From assembly GCA_026989355.1 (NCBI GenBank), contig JALSJM010000002.1, positions 62,001 through 126,000 of the forward strand: a DNA stretch of 64,000 nucleotides. The letters are read 5' to 3'. Positions 28,201-35,994 of the stretch are shown here, piece after piece. How positions within the stretch are numbered: position 1 is the stretch's first letter; each line of letters opens with the position of its first letter. Both the position numbers and the translations under genes were made by a program. The notes under the pieces are model-generated. The model was not told where the DNA came from, did not search any database, and saw only the letters and a list, made by a program, of their open reading frames with translations. Origin of the DNA: Paracoccaceae bacterium (GTDB lineage Bacteria; Pseudomonadota; Alphaproteobacteria; Rhodobacterales; Rhodobacteraceae).

Positions 28201-29339
28201 GTCGCGGTGTTGACCGGCGTGCCCGAGGAAACGACCGTCGTCTGCACGGTGATCGGACCAAGCGAGACATTGGCCCCGGCACCGCTGCCAGAGGTTCTTG
28301 TGCAATTCACATCCTGCCCGGTCGAGGCCGAACAATCCCAGCCCGGAGCAGAGATCGAGTCAACGGAGTAGTTCGCGGGAATGGTGTCTGTAACGGTGAT
28401 GCCGCTTGGGCTGTCGCCGGTGTAGCTGCCGTTCAGCGTGAAAGTCACGGGATCGCCCACCAGCAGCGTGCCCGAGGGGCTGCGGCTCTTGCTGATTGCC
28501 AGGTCGGTGCCGCCCGTAATGCTCATGTCGGCTGTGGCAGTGTTGTTGCTGCTCACCGGATCGGGCGGGCTGACATTGAGCACACTTCCGGCGCTGGTAA
28601 CGGTCGAGCCGCCACCCGCCGAAACCTGCCCCGTAAAGGTGAACCCCTGGTTGGCCCCGACAGCCAGCGCGCCGGCCGAACAGGTATAGACATTACCGGC
28701 AAGCGAACAGCCGGCCGGAGCCGTCACATTCACGATACCGGCGGGAACCGTGAACTGCACATCGTAGGATGTGGCATCGTTGGGGCCGTTGTTCAGCACC
28801 GTAAAGTCGAAGTTCACGAAACTGCCCGATGCAGCCGTGGGCGGAACGGAAAGGGAAATTTCCAGATCGGAGCCTGCCGTGATGGTTGTCTGTTCGGTCA
28901 GGGTGTTGTTGCCGGTGAGCACATCATTCACACCCCCGGAGGAATCGGGCACGGTGGCCGTCAGCTGGGTGACCCCGGCCACCGAGGAACGCACCACCGC
29001 AACCACACTCGCCTGGCCGAGCGAGGCAAGGGGGGGCACATTGCAGACTACGCTTGCCGGGCCAATCACCGGCACCGGAGCACAGCCGGTGATGGTGCCC
29101 GAGGTGCTGAGCAATTCGCCCCCGGCTGGGATATCAAGCGTGATGGTCGTGGCCGGCGCCGGATCAAAACCGTTGTTGTCAACGTCAACCGTATATTCCA
29201 CATTGCCGCCGGCCGGAGTAGGATCGAAACCCGCATCACTGATGTTGACAAGCCAGTCCACATTCTGGGCCTGGGCCGGCGCCGCAAGACCAACGGCTGA
29301 AATCAGAACAAGGGCGCAGATCTGCAGCAATCGCATCAT
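22227..29339 (-). CDS. Giant secreted DUF11-repeat protein with SdrD-B-like and OmpA-like C-terminal parts
   Basis: About 2,370 residues. A signal peptide (MMRLLQICALVLISAVGLAA, cleavage near residue 25) is followed by some 14 DUF11-type beta-sandwich modules, each opening with a strand such as ADVTVTKSDSPDP and containing an ITDTLP-like motif. An SdrD-B-like module lies near 1100-1180, two almost identical modules at about 1402-1648, an SdrD-B-like segment with DRNGNGYQD near 2155, then SNFILKLDPRSLPAGFRVTTE and an OmpA-like end (about 2280-2370). Cysteines occur in pairs in several modules. This architecture suits a long surface fibre or adhesin. An in-frame ATG at 29426, with AAAAGGAGG 12 nt ahead, would add 29 residues. 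The next gene encodes the barrel. Confidence 0.8.
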   Translation of the reverse strand: MMRLLQICALVLISAVGLAAPAQAQNVDWLVNISDAGFDPTPAGGNVEYTVDVDNNGFDPAPATTITLDIPAGGELLSTSGTITGCAPVPVIGPASVVCNVPPLASLGQASVVAVVRSSVAGVTQLTATVPDSSGGVNDVLTGNNTLTEQTTITAGSDLEISLSVPPTAASGSFVNFDFTVLNNGPNDATSYDVQFTVPAGIVNVTAPAGCSLAGNVYTCSAGALAVGANQGFTFTGQVSAGGGSTVTSAGSVLNVSPPDPVSSNNTATADMSITGGTDLAISKSRSPSGTLLVGDPVTFTLNGSYTGDSPSGITVTDTIPANYSVDSISAPGWDCSASTGQDVNCTRTSGSGAGANVSLGPITVQTTVVSSGTPVNTATISASGPTDSNLANNTATDGGATIQDPVVDLRANKSGPVPPLAVVGNNYSYSISVSNIGNATFEGTVVMVDSIPAGLTVNSVSQNTWSCSPAAPLVGPATLTCTRFYAASENLQTSHAVTLDVTATAAGVLSNGLAVSSPDANIPDLNPANDTTTYDVTAVVGGNSADVSAIKTATLASVAAGDIQTFDLEIVNAGPVASQNIQVIDNFTSLINNSVGATGAGYVGHTITANAASGVSCSTASTGGTSRRLSCNITSLPVCTAGVDCPVITVQVRPGGNGGGRTNSFSAISQTTPDPNLGNNSASASYTLDARADVTVTKSDSPDPIAAGQDLTYVVTARNIANGLSAADNVTITDTLPANLTFISATPSAGSCSAAPAANSVTGPGNDQVVCNLGTIANGAQRTVTIVVRPNFATQGTTLSNGVTITTTTTETDTTNNSATETTAVAAPDVDILVNKDDSVDPVAVGDNTVYTITITNTGPSASENIVMTDTLPTANLTYQSHTVSGAGSCSTVPAVNSLGGTLICSWPYLPAGASETVQVTMRGVAKGTIPNNVTISSDEIVAGFDRLAANNQTSEITTVRTKADVEVASKTATPATVNLNDDFIFTAIVQVNTGPGLAEADNVTFSDNLPSGMVLTGAPTVTVTAGSATSTSCTGAAGGASFTCDLGTVSGGGVVEIAIPVEVVSVSALPQTFTNTASVTTTSLDVNPANNSNSGSVDVGSSSIAGTVYRDFADDGLTPGDDTGVAGVPITLTGTSFDGKPVNLTVNTDAGGNFLFPFIPQGTYTLTRGGVSEPWLSDGNQTAPGSEGGTVASPTEIGAISVPANTAATDYLFPLIPQARVGIAKRVNGTPAMNPDGSFNVTFSLVVENFSLEPLTNMAVTDPLTGALPLFGSYQALGAPATDPMPLGSYTVLAAPSGSCGGANAGFNGAGDATVASGFTLAAGGTCSLDISLRVRPASPGDAFENQATVTGEGQLSGQTPATNPELTDLSDDGANPDPGGNGAGGDAGENDPTPVSASVGPAIALVKTADTTGLSSPPVAGEVITYSFAITNTGNVTLSNVTLTDSLPGIVISGGPIASLAPGATDSTTYTATYALTQADVDAGQVQNQATTTGTDPFGTDVSDLSGATTGDDNPLITPLNPGPAIALVKTADTTGLSSPPVAGEVITYSFAITNTGNVTLSNVTLTDSLPGIVISGGPIASLAPGATDSTTYTATYTLTQADVDAGQVQNQATTTGTPPSGPPVSDLSGATTGDDNPLITPIGQNPAIQLVKSVTNEADLLDGTNAGDPVNYAFTITNTGNVTLNNITLSDALAGVTVSGGPIASLAPGASDSTTFTATYTITAADIAAGEIINTATATGQYGPGNSLSVTDTDTVTATVGKIEAIPEVFPPFTTDGGTTTTMLASDLLNGNPATLATVDITVISSDPEVTLDPATGLITLAPGNPAGPYTVEYQICSKDVPTLCDTTVETVVQGALPGIEVTKTQVLTDNGDGRDDVGDTVTYTIVVENTGNVPLSGVVLSDTLTDLDGGALSLDSGPTFVSASAGSPEGALGIGESATYTAVFTLDLQAVNAHGISNTATATALPVYGPGVPGTPSPISDVSDDGDDLDGNTADDPTVLTFSPFVQTAGVSMTKTTPRDIVRRGDVVPYTITITNDNTFVVGPANIVDTLPPGFVYVPGSATIGGVSATVNVTGAVVTWPNVVIPAAGSTTVTLNARILNGARAGEHVNRVNLFDAATGQPIVNEAAATVRILPEGVFDCGDVIGKVFNDRNGNGYQDPPASERDRAAISDQTYYGGKGKASVLPEAFEEADETGIPGVRLVTADGLVITTDEHGRFSVPCAMLPADRGSNFILKLDPRSLPAGFRVTTENPRVVRLTPGMMSELNFGAAIGPVVRVDLGDAAFTEEGRPKPALVAGLHRLARAMASKPGTVRLEYHVSADATAADVKIARKRMKLVEKELKRAWRGTGRGQLLIEHSIARTGN
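24481..24764. repeat. Near-identical internal repeat, copy 1 (369-nt period)
   Basis: This stretch of the DUF11 gene matches 24850-25133 over about 284 nt with one difference that I can see (T versus C, giving Thr versus Ala). The surrounding sequence is also similar, giving a 369-nt period equal to one 123-residue module. Confidence 0.9.
24850..25133. repeat. Near-identical internal repeat, copy 2 (369-nt period)
   Basis: Second copy of the unit at 24481-24764. The low divergence contrasts with the much more diverged modules elsewhere in the gene and points to recent duplication or gene conversion. Confidence 0.9.
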
Positions 29340-29640
29340 CTGGTTTCCGTTGCAAATTTCTGAGCGGTTCGTGCTGCGCCGGATGCCGGTCATTCCTGCT
29401 ACCCTTTCAGACGGACAGATATACATATTCGGATCTGGCCTCCTTTTACTCGGGCACCGGAAAAACGCATCACATGTTGCATTGCAAAAGTTTCATTCGG
29501 TCAATTTCTGTCGGATTTGTTGCAGGAATGAATCATACCAATCCGGAATTGGGCAATTTTCCGAACGCGCCGTGGCCGGAATGTGTCGGAATGCCGGAAC
29601 GGCCGGTTTCACTGTGCGCCACCAGGGAGCAATCCCGGAA
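29340..29640 (-). promoter_or_regulatory. Upstream region of the DUF11 operon
   Basis: A 301-nt gap between the dxs stop and the DUF11 start, both on the minus strand. It must hold the promoter and leader of the large operon. It includes a strong AAAAGGAGG at about 29439-29447 and an imperfect palindrome at 29538-29552 (CCAAT and ATTGG arms around TCCGG). I could not place -35/-10 elements convincingly. Confidence 0.4.
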
Positions 29641-31569
29641 TCAGGCGCGGCGGCTGGCAAGATCGGAAATGCCGAGCATTTCGAGGGCGCGGGTCGCGAC
29701 ATGCCCGGCATTGAGGCCGGCGGTTTCATACATGTCGGCCATGCCTGCCTGATCTATGAACATGTCCGGCAAGGTCATCATTCTGAATTTCAGCCCGCCA
29801 TCAAGCGCGCCTGAATCCGTCAGAAGCTGCGCCACCTGGCTGCCAAAGCCCCCCACGGCGCCTTCCTCTATGGTGATCAGCGCCTCGTGTTCTTGCGCAA
29901 GGCGCAGGATCAGATCGCAATCAAGCGGTTTGGCGAAACGGGCGTCGGCAATGGTGGGCGCGACGCCACGCGCAGCCAGCGCCTCGCCTGCCTTCATCAC
30001 CTCGGCAAGACGCGTGCCATAGGAAAGCAGCGCCACGCGGCTGCCTTCGCGCATGATCCGCCCGCGCCCGATCTCAAGCGGCGTGGCCTGCTCGGGCAGT
30101 TCCACACCCACACCTTCGCCACGCGGATAGCGAAAGGCCGAGGGGCGATCATCAAGTGCGACCGCCGTGGCCACCATATGCACGAGTTCGGCTTCGTCGG
30201 CAGCTGCCATCACCACGAACCCGGGCAGATTGGAAAGAAACGCGATATCGAAGGCCCCGGCATGGGTGGCCCCATCGGCCCCCACCAGGCCCGCACGATC
30301 GATCGCGAAACGCACCGGCAGGCGCTGGATTGCCACATCATGCACCACCTGATCATAACCCCGCTGAAGAAAGGTGCTGTAGATCGCACAGAAGGGTTTC
30401 ATGCCACCCGCGGCCAGCCCCGCGCTGAAGGTAACCGCATGTTGCTCGGCAATTCCCACATCGAAACAGCGGCTCGGAAAACGTTCGGCGAACAGGCCAA
30501 GCCCGGTGCCATCGGGCATGGCGGCCGTAACGGCCACGATCCTTTCATCCGTTTCCGCCTGGCGGATCAGGCTTTCGGCAAACACCTTCGTATAGCTTGG
30601 CGCGTTGCTCGGCGCCTTCTTCTGCCTGCCGGTGATCACGTCGAACGCGCTTACACCGTGGCCCTTGTCGCGTGCCTCCTCGGCCGGGCCATAGCCTTTG
30701 CCCTTTTTCGTCATCACATGGATCAGCATCGGCCCCGCGGCCCGCTCACGCACCGTGCGCAATACCGGCAGCAACTGATCAAGATCGTGCCCGTCGATCG
30801 GGCCGACATAGGAAAAACCCAGTTCCTCGAACAACGTGCCGCCCACGGCCACGCCCTTCAGTATTTCCTTGGCACGCCTGGCCCCTTCGCGAAAGGGCTC
30901 GGGCAGCAGGCCGACAGCCCCCCTGGCAGCGGCTTTCAGTTCCTGAAAAGGCTCGCCCGCATAAAGACGTGAAAGATAGGCCGACATTGCCCCCACCGGC
31001 GGCGCGATCGACATCTCGTTATCGTTCAGAATCACGAAGAGGCGTTTTTTCAGATGGCCGGCATTGTTCATCGCCTCATAGGCCATGCCCGCGCTCATCG
31101 CACCATCGCCGATCACCGCGATTGCATCGCCAAGGGGCGGATCAGCCGCCCCGCCCAGATCGCGCGCCGCGGCAAACCCGAGTGCCGCACTGATCGAAGT
31201 GGAACTGTGTGCCGCTCCGAAGGGATCATAGGGGCTTTCGCTACGTCTGGTGAACCCCGAAAGCCCACCTTTCTGACGCAGGGTACGGATACGATCGCGC
31301 CGCCCCGTCAGGATCTTGTGCGGGTAGCACTGGTGGCTCACATCCCAGATCAAACGGTCGCGCGGCGTATCGAATACCGCGTGCAGCGCCACCGTCAGTT
31401 CCACAACCCCAAGCCCCGCGCCCAGATGACCGCCGGTCTCGGATACGGCCGATATCGTTTCGCTGCGCAGCTCGTCGGCCAGCTGACGCAGTTCGCGATC
31501 GGAGAGCATTTTCAGATCCGCGGGCGTGTGCACGCGGTCGAGAAGCGGGGTTTCTGGTCTGTGACTCAT
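29641..31569 (-). CDS. dxs: 1-deoxy-D-xylulose-5-phosphate synthase
   Basis: First enzyme of the MEP isoprenoid pathway; condenses pyruvate and glyceraldehyde 3-phosphate using thiamine diphosphate. The 642 residues match the family length. Motifs include [18 protein letters not shown] with NDNEMSI (ThDP/Mg binding, about residues 152-182) and [15 protein letters not shown] (transketolase pyrimidine domain). The start at 31569 follows AAGAAGAG and is 16 nt after ispA; the open frame extends further upstream into ispA but with a shadow sequence. Confidence 0.97.
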   Translation of the reverse strand: MSHRPETPLLDRVHTPADLKMLSDRELRQLADELRSETISAVSETGGHLGAGLGVVELTVALHAVFDTPRDRLIWDVSHQCYPHKILTGRRDRIRTLRQKGGLSGFTRRSESPYDPFGAAHSSTSISAALGFAAARDLGGAADPPLGDAIAVIGDGAMSAGMAYEAMNNAGHLKKRLFVILNDNEMSIAPPVGAMSAYLSRLYAGEPFQELKAAARGAVGLLPEPFREGARRAKEILKGVAVGGTLFEELGFSYVGPIDGHDLDQLLPVLRTVRERAAGPMLIHVMTKKGKGYGPAEEARDKGHGVSAFDVITGRQKKAPSNAPSYTKVFAESLIRQAETDERIVAVTAAMPDGTGLGLFAERFPSRCFDVGIAEQHAVTFSAGLAAGGMKPFCAIYSTFLQRGYDQVVHDVAIQRLPVRFAIDRAGLVGADGATHAGAFDIAFLSNLPGFVVMAAADEAELVHMVATAVALDDRPSAFRYPRGEGVGVELPEQATPLEIGRGRIMREGSRVALLSYGTRLAEVMKAGEALAARGVAPTIADARFAKPLDCDLILRLAQEHEALITIEEGAVGGFGSQVAQLLTDSGALDGGLKFRMMTLPDMFIDQAGMADMYETAGLNAGHVATRALEMLGISDLASRRA

Positions 31570-31585
31570 GTGCTCTTCTTGCGGG

Positions 31586-32455
31586 TTATCTGTCGCGCGC
31601 AATAGCGAACCGCGCGGCCTCTCGCAAGCATTGCGCCTTTTCCCCATAAGGTGCAAGGGCGGCCGCGGCCTCGTCGGCCAGGGCACGGGCACGGGCGCGG
31701 GCGCCCTCAAGGCCCAGCAGTGAAACGAATGTGGCCTTGCCGGCGCCGGCATCCTTGCCGACACGCTTGCCGGCTCGCGCTTCGTCACCCTCCACATCAA
31801 GAATGTCATCGGCAATCTGAAAGGCCAGCCCCAGCGCCTCGGCATAGGCGCCAAGGGGTGCCGGATCCGCGCCTGCCAGACGCGCCCCGGCCTCGGCCGA
31901 CCAGCGGATCAGGGCACCCGTCTTGCCGGCCTGAAGGGCTGTGATTTCCTTCAGGGAAAGCGGCGCTGGGGATGTTTCCGCGGCAATGTCAAGCGCCTGC
32001 CCCAGCACCATGCCACGTGCCCCGGCAGCACGGGCCAGCGCCGCCACCAGCGCCAGGCGCCGAACGGGATCAGGGCTGCACTCGGGTGCTGCAAGCAGTT
32101 CGAAGGCAAGCGCCTGCAAGGCATCACCCGCAAGCACGGCCGTAGCCTCATCCCATTTCACATGCACGGCAGGCTGACCCCGACGCAGATCGTCATCATC
32201 CATGCAGGGCAGATCATCATGCACCAGCGAATAGGCATGCATGCTTTCGACAGCTGCAGCTGCCTGCAAGGCCTGATCGCGCGCAACATCGAACAGCGCC
32301 GCGCTTTCCAGAACCAGAAAGCCCCGCAGCCTCTTGCCACCCGTCAGCGCATGGCGCATCGCCGCGATCACCGGCTGATCGCCAAGGGGCGCAAGCGCTT
32401 CACGCAGGCGGATGTCAATTTCGGCCGCCGCCCGCGCCAGGGCCGTTTCGAACAT
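31586..32455 (-). CDS. ispA: Farnesyl diphosphate synthase (polyprenyl synthetase family)
   Basis: Condenses IPP with DMAPP/GPP to farnesyl diphosphate. The 289-residue protein has the first aspartate-rich motif [14 protein letters not shown] near residue 84 and the second, QIADDILD, near residue 216. The start at ATG 32455 gives the usual N-terminus [14 protein letters not shown], just after the xseB stop. The operon xseB-ispA-dxs is classical in proteobacteria. Confidence 0.95.
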   Translation of the reverse strand: MFETALARAAAEIDIRLREALAPLGDQPVIAAMRHALTGGKRLRGFLVLESAALFDVARDQALQAAAAVESMHAYSLVHDDLPCMDDDDLRRGQPAVHVKWDEATAVLAGDALQALAFELLAAPECSPDPVRRLALVAALARAAGARGMVLGQALDIAAETSPAPLSLKEITALQAGKTGALIRWSAEAGARLAGADPAPLGAYAEALGLAFQIADDILDVEGDEARAGKRVGKDAGAGKATFVSLLGLEGARARARALADEAAAALAPYGEKAQCLREAARFAIARDR

Positions 32456-32459
32456 GCCT

Positions 32460-32702
32460 CTAGAGGCCCTCCGCCGGCTGGGTGCCGGCGGGCTCGCCAT
32501 CTTCGCCCAGGGTGATTGCCTCGATCTTTTCTTCGGCCTCCTTCAGCCTGGCCTCGCAATGCTTCTTCAGCGCCGCGCCACGCTCGTAAAGTCTGATCGA
32601 ATCCTCAAGCGGCACATCGCCCCGCTCCAGCTTGCCTACCACGGCTTCAAGCTCGGCAAGCGCTTCTTCGAAGCTCATCTCTTTCACGGGTCTGCCGGTC
32701 AT
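32460..32702 (-). CDS. xseB: Exodeoxyribonuclease VII small subunit
   Basis: Small subunit of ExoVII, which degrades single-stranded DNA with XseA. The 80 residues carry the family core SFEEALAELEAVVGKLERGD and VPLEDSIRLYERG. It overlaps the upstream histone-deacetylase gene by 4 nt and ends 4 nt before ispA, placing it in the isoprenoid operon. Confidence 0.96.
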   Translation of the reverse strand: MTGRPVKEMSFEEALAELEAVVGKLERGDVPLEDSIRLYERGAALKKHCEARLKEAEEKIEAITLGEDGEPAGTQPAEGL

Positions 32703-33634
32703 GCTCCACGCTCCATCAAAACCGCCACATGCGCTGCCACACTTGCGGCCAGCGCCTTCAGATCATAGCCGCCCTCCAATGTCGAGACGATACGGCCTTC
32801 GCAATGACAATCAGCAACGTCGCACAGGCGGTGGGTAAGCCAGGCGAAATCCTCCTCGCACAGCATCAGCTGGGCCAACGGATCAGCCGCATGCGCATCG
32901 AAGCCGGCAGAAATCAGAACAAGCTCGGGCGCAAAGGCATCGAGCCGGGGCAGAATCCGCTTTTCGTAGACGGCGCGGAACACGGTGCCATCGCTGCCGG
33001 GATCAAGCGGCACGTTCAGGATATTGCCATGCGCTCCGGTTTCATTGGCTGCGCCAGTGCCCGGATATAGCGGCATCTGATGCGAGGATACGAACAGCAC
33101 ACGTTCTTCCTTCCACAGAAGATCCTGGGTGCCGTTGCCGTGGTGCACGTCAAAATCCACAATTGCCACGCGGGAAAGTCCGTGACGCTTGAGCGCATGG
33201 CGCGCCGCGATCGCCACATTGCCGAACAGGCAAAAACCCATCGGTTTTGCCGTTTCCGCGTGATGCCCCGGGGGGCGGACAGCACAGAAAGCGTTTTGCG
33301 CCGCGCCACCCAATACCTGATCGACCGCGCGCAGATTGGCCCCCACCCCGCGCAAAGCCGCCTGCCACGAACCGGGCGACATGTGCGTATCGGCATCAAG
33401 CGCCGTCCAGCCCTGTTCCGGCGCGGCATTCCTTACCGCTTCCACATAGGCGCGCGGATGGCAGAGCGCGAGATCGCCCTCTGCCGCCAAGGGAGCCTTT
33501 TCACGCAGAAGCCCGCCGAAATCGGGTGCCGACAGGGCGCGCTCTGTTTCTTCCAGCCGCGCCACCTGTTCCGGATGCCCGGGCGGGGTGACATGATCCA
33601 TGCAATCGGGATGAGTAAGCAGCAAGGTTGTCAT
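32699..33634 (-). CDS. Histone deacetylase family protein (amidohydrolase)
   Basis: A zinc-dependent deacetylase of the HDAC/AcuC/polyamine-amidohydrolase superfamily, 311 residues. Motifs: RPPGHHA near residue 124, DFDVHHGNGTQ near residue 160 (metal ligands), GFDAH near residue 246 and LEGGYD near residue 289. The substrate in bacteria may be an acetylpolyamine or another acetylated small molecule. It leads the xseB-ispA-dxs operon, with a 4-nt overlap to xseB. Confidence 0.92.
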   Translation of the reverse strand: MTTLLLTHPDCMDHVTPPGHPEQVARLEETERALSAPDFGGLLREKAPLAAEGDLALCHPRAYVEAVRNAAPEQGWTALDADTHMSPGSWQAALRGVGANLRAVDQVLGGAAQNAFCAVRPPGHHAETAKPMGFCLFGNVAIAARHALKRHGLSRVAIVDFDVHHGNGTQDLLWKEERVLFVSSHQMPLYPGTGAANETGAHGNILNVPLDPGSDGTVFRAVYEKRILPRLDAFAPELVLISAGFDAHAADPLAQLMLCEEDFAWLTHRLCDVADCHCEGRIVSTLEGGYDLKALAASVAAHVAVLMERGA

Positions 33635-33708
33635 GCGGGCAGGCTACCGGCATATCCGTCCGTGAACAAGGCAGGGAGACACGCAGGCCCTGCGGGCTCG
33701 GTCCGAAC

Positions 33709-34413
33709 TCAGTCCGGCACCAGCCGATAGCCCTCACCGCGCACCGTCTGCAGATAACGGGGCTGCTTTGGGTCGGCCTCGATCTTGCGGCGCAGGCGGG
33801 TGATCTGGACATCTATCGCGCGCTCCTGTGCCTGCCCCCCGTCGCGCCCCAATCCCGCCACCAGTGCACTGCGGCTTACCGGCTCGCCCGGACATGCGGC
33901 AAATACCTTCATCAGGGCGCTTTCGGTTGCGGTAAGCCGGATGAAACGCCCCCCCTCCCACATCTCGCCGCGCTCGACATCATAGCGAACCGGGCCGAGA
34001 CTGAGAACCTTCGGTCCGGCCTCTGCCCTGGCTGCAACCGGCACACGGCGCAAGATGGCATTGATACGCAGCAGAAGTTCTTTCGGCTCGAATGGCTTGG
34101 GAAGGTAGTCATCCGCTCCTGCCTCAAGCCCGCGAATCCTGTCGTCGGTCGCACCCTTTGCCGTCAGCAACAGGATCGGCGTGGCGATCTCTTTGCACAG
34201 GCTGCGGGTAAGGCTGATGCCGTCCTCGCCCGGCATCATCACATCCATCACGATCAGGTCGAATTCGAGGCCGGAAAGGATACGCCGGGCATGCGCCGCA
34301 TCGCGCGCCGCGCTCACCCAGAAACCGTTGCGGATCAGGAACTTCTGCAAGAGGTTGCGGATACGCTCGTCATCGTCCACGATCAGAAGATGCGCTTCGG
34401 CGGCATCACTCAT
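33709..34413 (-). CDS. petR: PetR-like OmpR family response regulator
   Basis: Response regulator of 234 residues with a receiver domain (VDDDERIR, Asp in LIVMDVMMPGEDG, Lys in YLPKPF) and a winged-helix output domain ending in VRGEGYRLVPD. Paired and overlapping (8 nt) with a MarR-family gene upstream, the arrangement known for petP-petR of Rhodobacter capsulatus, where PetR is needed for growth and cytochrome bc1 formation. No bc1 genes (petABC) are beside it here, so the name rests on the pair and sequence type. Start chosen at 34413 (MSDAAEAHLLIVDDD). Confidence 0.75.
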   Translation of the reverse strand: MSDAAEAHLLIVDDDERIRNLLQKFLIRNGFWVSAARDAAHARRILSGLEFDLIVMDVMMPGEDGISLTRSLCKEIATPILLLTAKGATDDRIRGLEAGADDYLPKPFEPKELLLRINAILRRVPVAARAEAGPKVLSLGPVRYDVERGEMWEGGRFIRLTATESALMKVFAACPGEPVSRSALVAGLGRDGGQAQERAIDVQITRLRRKIEADPKQPRYLQTVRGEGYRLVPD

Positions 34414-34897
34414 CCCGATTCCCCTCCATCGCATTGTAATGCCGGCGCAATTGCGGATCCATCATCGCTTCGAGCACCTGCCGGAATCCGGCCACCGCTT
34501 CGGGGCCGGCAGCGCGATAGGCGGCCCGCATCCTGTTGCGCTGCGCATCCGACAGCTGACGTTCCAGTTCCCGCCCGGCCTCGGTCAGATAAAGGTGGCG
34601 CTGGCGCCGGTCGGTGGTGCCGATCCGGCTTTCCACCAGGCCATCTTCGATCAGAGCCCGCAACACCCGATTCAGGGATTGCTTGGTAACCCCGAGAATC
34701 GAAAGCAGGTTGGTCACCGTGGTGCCGGGACAGCGATGAATGAAATGTATGGCCCGATGATGCGCCCGGCCATAACCCTTTTCCTCCAGTATCCTGTCGG
34801 GATCGGCCGTAAACCCCCGATAGGCGAAGAACATCGCCTCGATCCCCTTGCGCAATTGTTCGTCGGTCAGAAACAGCCGGCCTTCACCACTCATCAT
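34406..34897 (-). CDS. petP: PetP-like MarR family transcriptional regulator
   Basis: A winged-helix regulator of 163 residues. The HTH core spans about residues 45-115 and includes LLSILGVTKQSLNRVLRAL and the wing motif TDRRQRHLYLTEAG. It overlaps the response-regulator gene downstream, matching the petP-petR pair of Rhodobacter. It is divergent from ilvE over a 203-nt spacer that likely contains both promoters. Ligand unknown. Confidence 0.78.
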   Translation of the reverse strand: MMSGEGRLFLTDEQLRKGIEAMFFAYRGFTADPDRILEEKGYGRAHHRAIHFIHRCPGTTVTNLLSILGVTKQSLNRVLRALIEDGLVESRIGTTDRRQRHLYLTEAGRELERQLSDAQRNRMRAAYRAAGPEAVAGFRQVLEAMMDPQLRRHYNAMEGNRDE

Positions 34898-35100
34898 GTC
34901 TTGTCACTCCCGGAGCCGATGCGCCCCTTGTTCTTCACATTTTGCTTCATCGCCATCGATTTTATGTCAGTCTTGTTGACTTTCCAAGAATCCATTCGTA
35001 AGGATACGAAGATTTTGCGCAATATCATGTCCGATGCGGACCTGTTTTGCGCAATATCTGAAAATTGCTCGCATGCTCGACACAGGCGAAAGGAAAGCAG

Positions 35101-35973
35101 ATGCCCGAAGCTCCGTATGACGATCGCGATGGCGTGATCTGGATGGATGGGAAGCTGGTGCCCTGGCGCGAAGCCAACGTGCACATCCTGACTCATGCAC
35201 TGCACTACGCCTCATCCGTATTCGAGGGCGAGCGCGCCTATGGCGGAAAGATATTCAAGAGCCGTGAACACTCCGAGCGCCTGCACCATTCGGCCCGGCT
35301 GATCGATTTCGCCATTCCCTGGACCGTGGATGAGATCGAGGCTGCCAAACAGGAGGTTCTGGACACCTCTGGCCTGCAGGACGCCTATGTGCGCGCCGTT
35401 GCCTGGCGCGGAGCAGGGCCTGACATGGGGGTGGCCAGCGCGCGCAATCCGGTGTGTCTGGCAATTGCTGCCTGGGAATGGGGTGCCTATTATGGCGAGG
35501 CCAAGATGAAGGGGGCGAAGCTTGACATTTCCAGATGGAAACGCCCCAGCCCCGAAACCATTCCGAGCCACGCAAAGGCAGCCGGACTCTACATGATCTG
35601 CACCATGTCGAAACATGCTGCCGAAGCAAGGGGATATTCGGATGCCATGATGCTTGATTATCGCGGCTATGTGGCCGAAGCCACGGGCGCCAACATATTC
35701 TTCGTCAAGGATGGCGAAGTGCATACACCACTGCCCGACTGCTTTCTCGACGGCATCACCCGGCAGACGGTTGTCGGCATGCTGAAGGAGCGCCAGATCA
35801 GGGTGCACGAGCGGCACATCATGCCCGAAGAGCTTGAGAGTTTCGAACAATGCTGGCTGACCGGAACGGCGGCCGAAGTTACCCCCGTGGGCGAAATAGG
35901 CCCCTACAGCTTCGAGGTAGGCAGCCTGACCCGCACCATTGCGGAAGGCTATGAAAAGCTGGTGCGGGCCTGA
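35101..35973 (+). CDS. ilvE: Branched-chain amino acid aminotransferase
   Basis: PLP-dependent class IV transaminase that interconverts branched-chain amino acids and their 2-oxo acids. The 290 residues show HALHYASSVFEGERAY near residue 38, the segment SHAKAAGLYM that carries the PLP lysine, and EATGANIFFV near residue 195. The ATG at 35101 follows GAAAGGAAAGCAG; the longer frame upstream lacks family similarity. Confidence 0.95.
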   Translation: MPEAPYDDRDGVIWMDGKLVPWREANVHILTHALHYASSVFEGERAYGGKIFKSREHSERLHHSARLIDFAIPWTVDEIEAAKQEVLDTSGLQDAYVRAVAWRGAGPDMGVASARNPVCLAIAAWEWGAYYGEAKMKGAKLDISRWKRPSPETIPSHAKAAGLYMICTMSKHAAEARGYSDAMMLDYRGYVAEATGANIFFVKDGEVHTPLPDCFLDGITRQTVVGMLKERQIRVHERHIMPEELESFEQCWLTGTAAEVTPVGEIGPYSFEVGSLTRTIAEGYEKLVRA

Positions 35974-35994
35974 GAAACACATGCGAGCACTGGC

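Noticed and set aside
26691-29300. Plus-strand open frame of 869 codons
   Set aside because: Also antisense to the DUF11 gene, with low-complexity sequence and no signal or motif.
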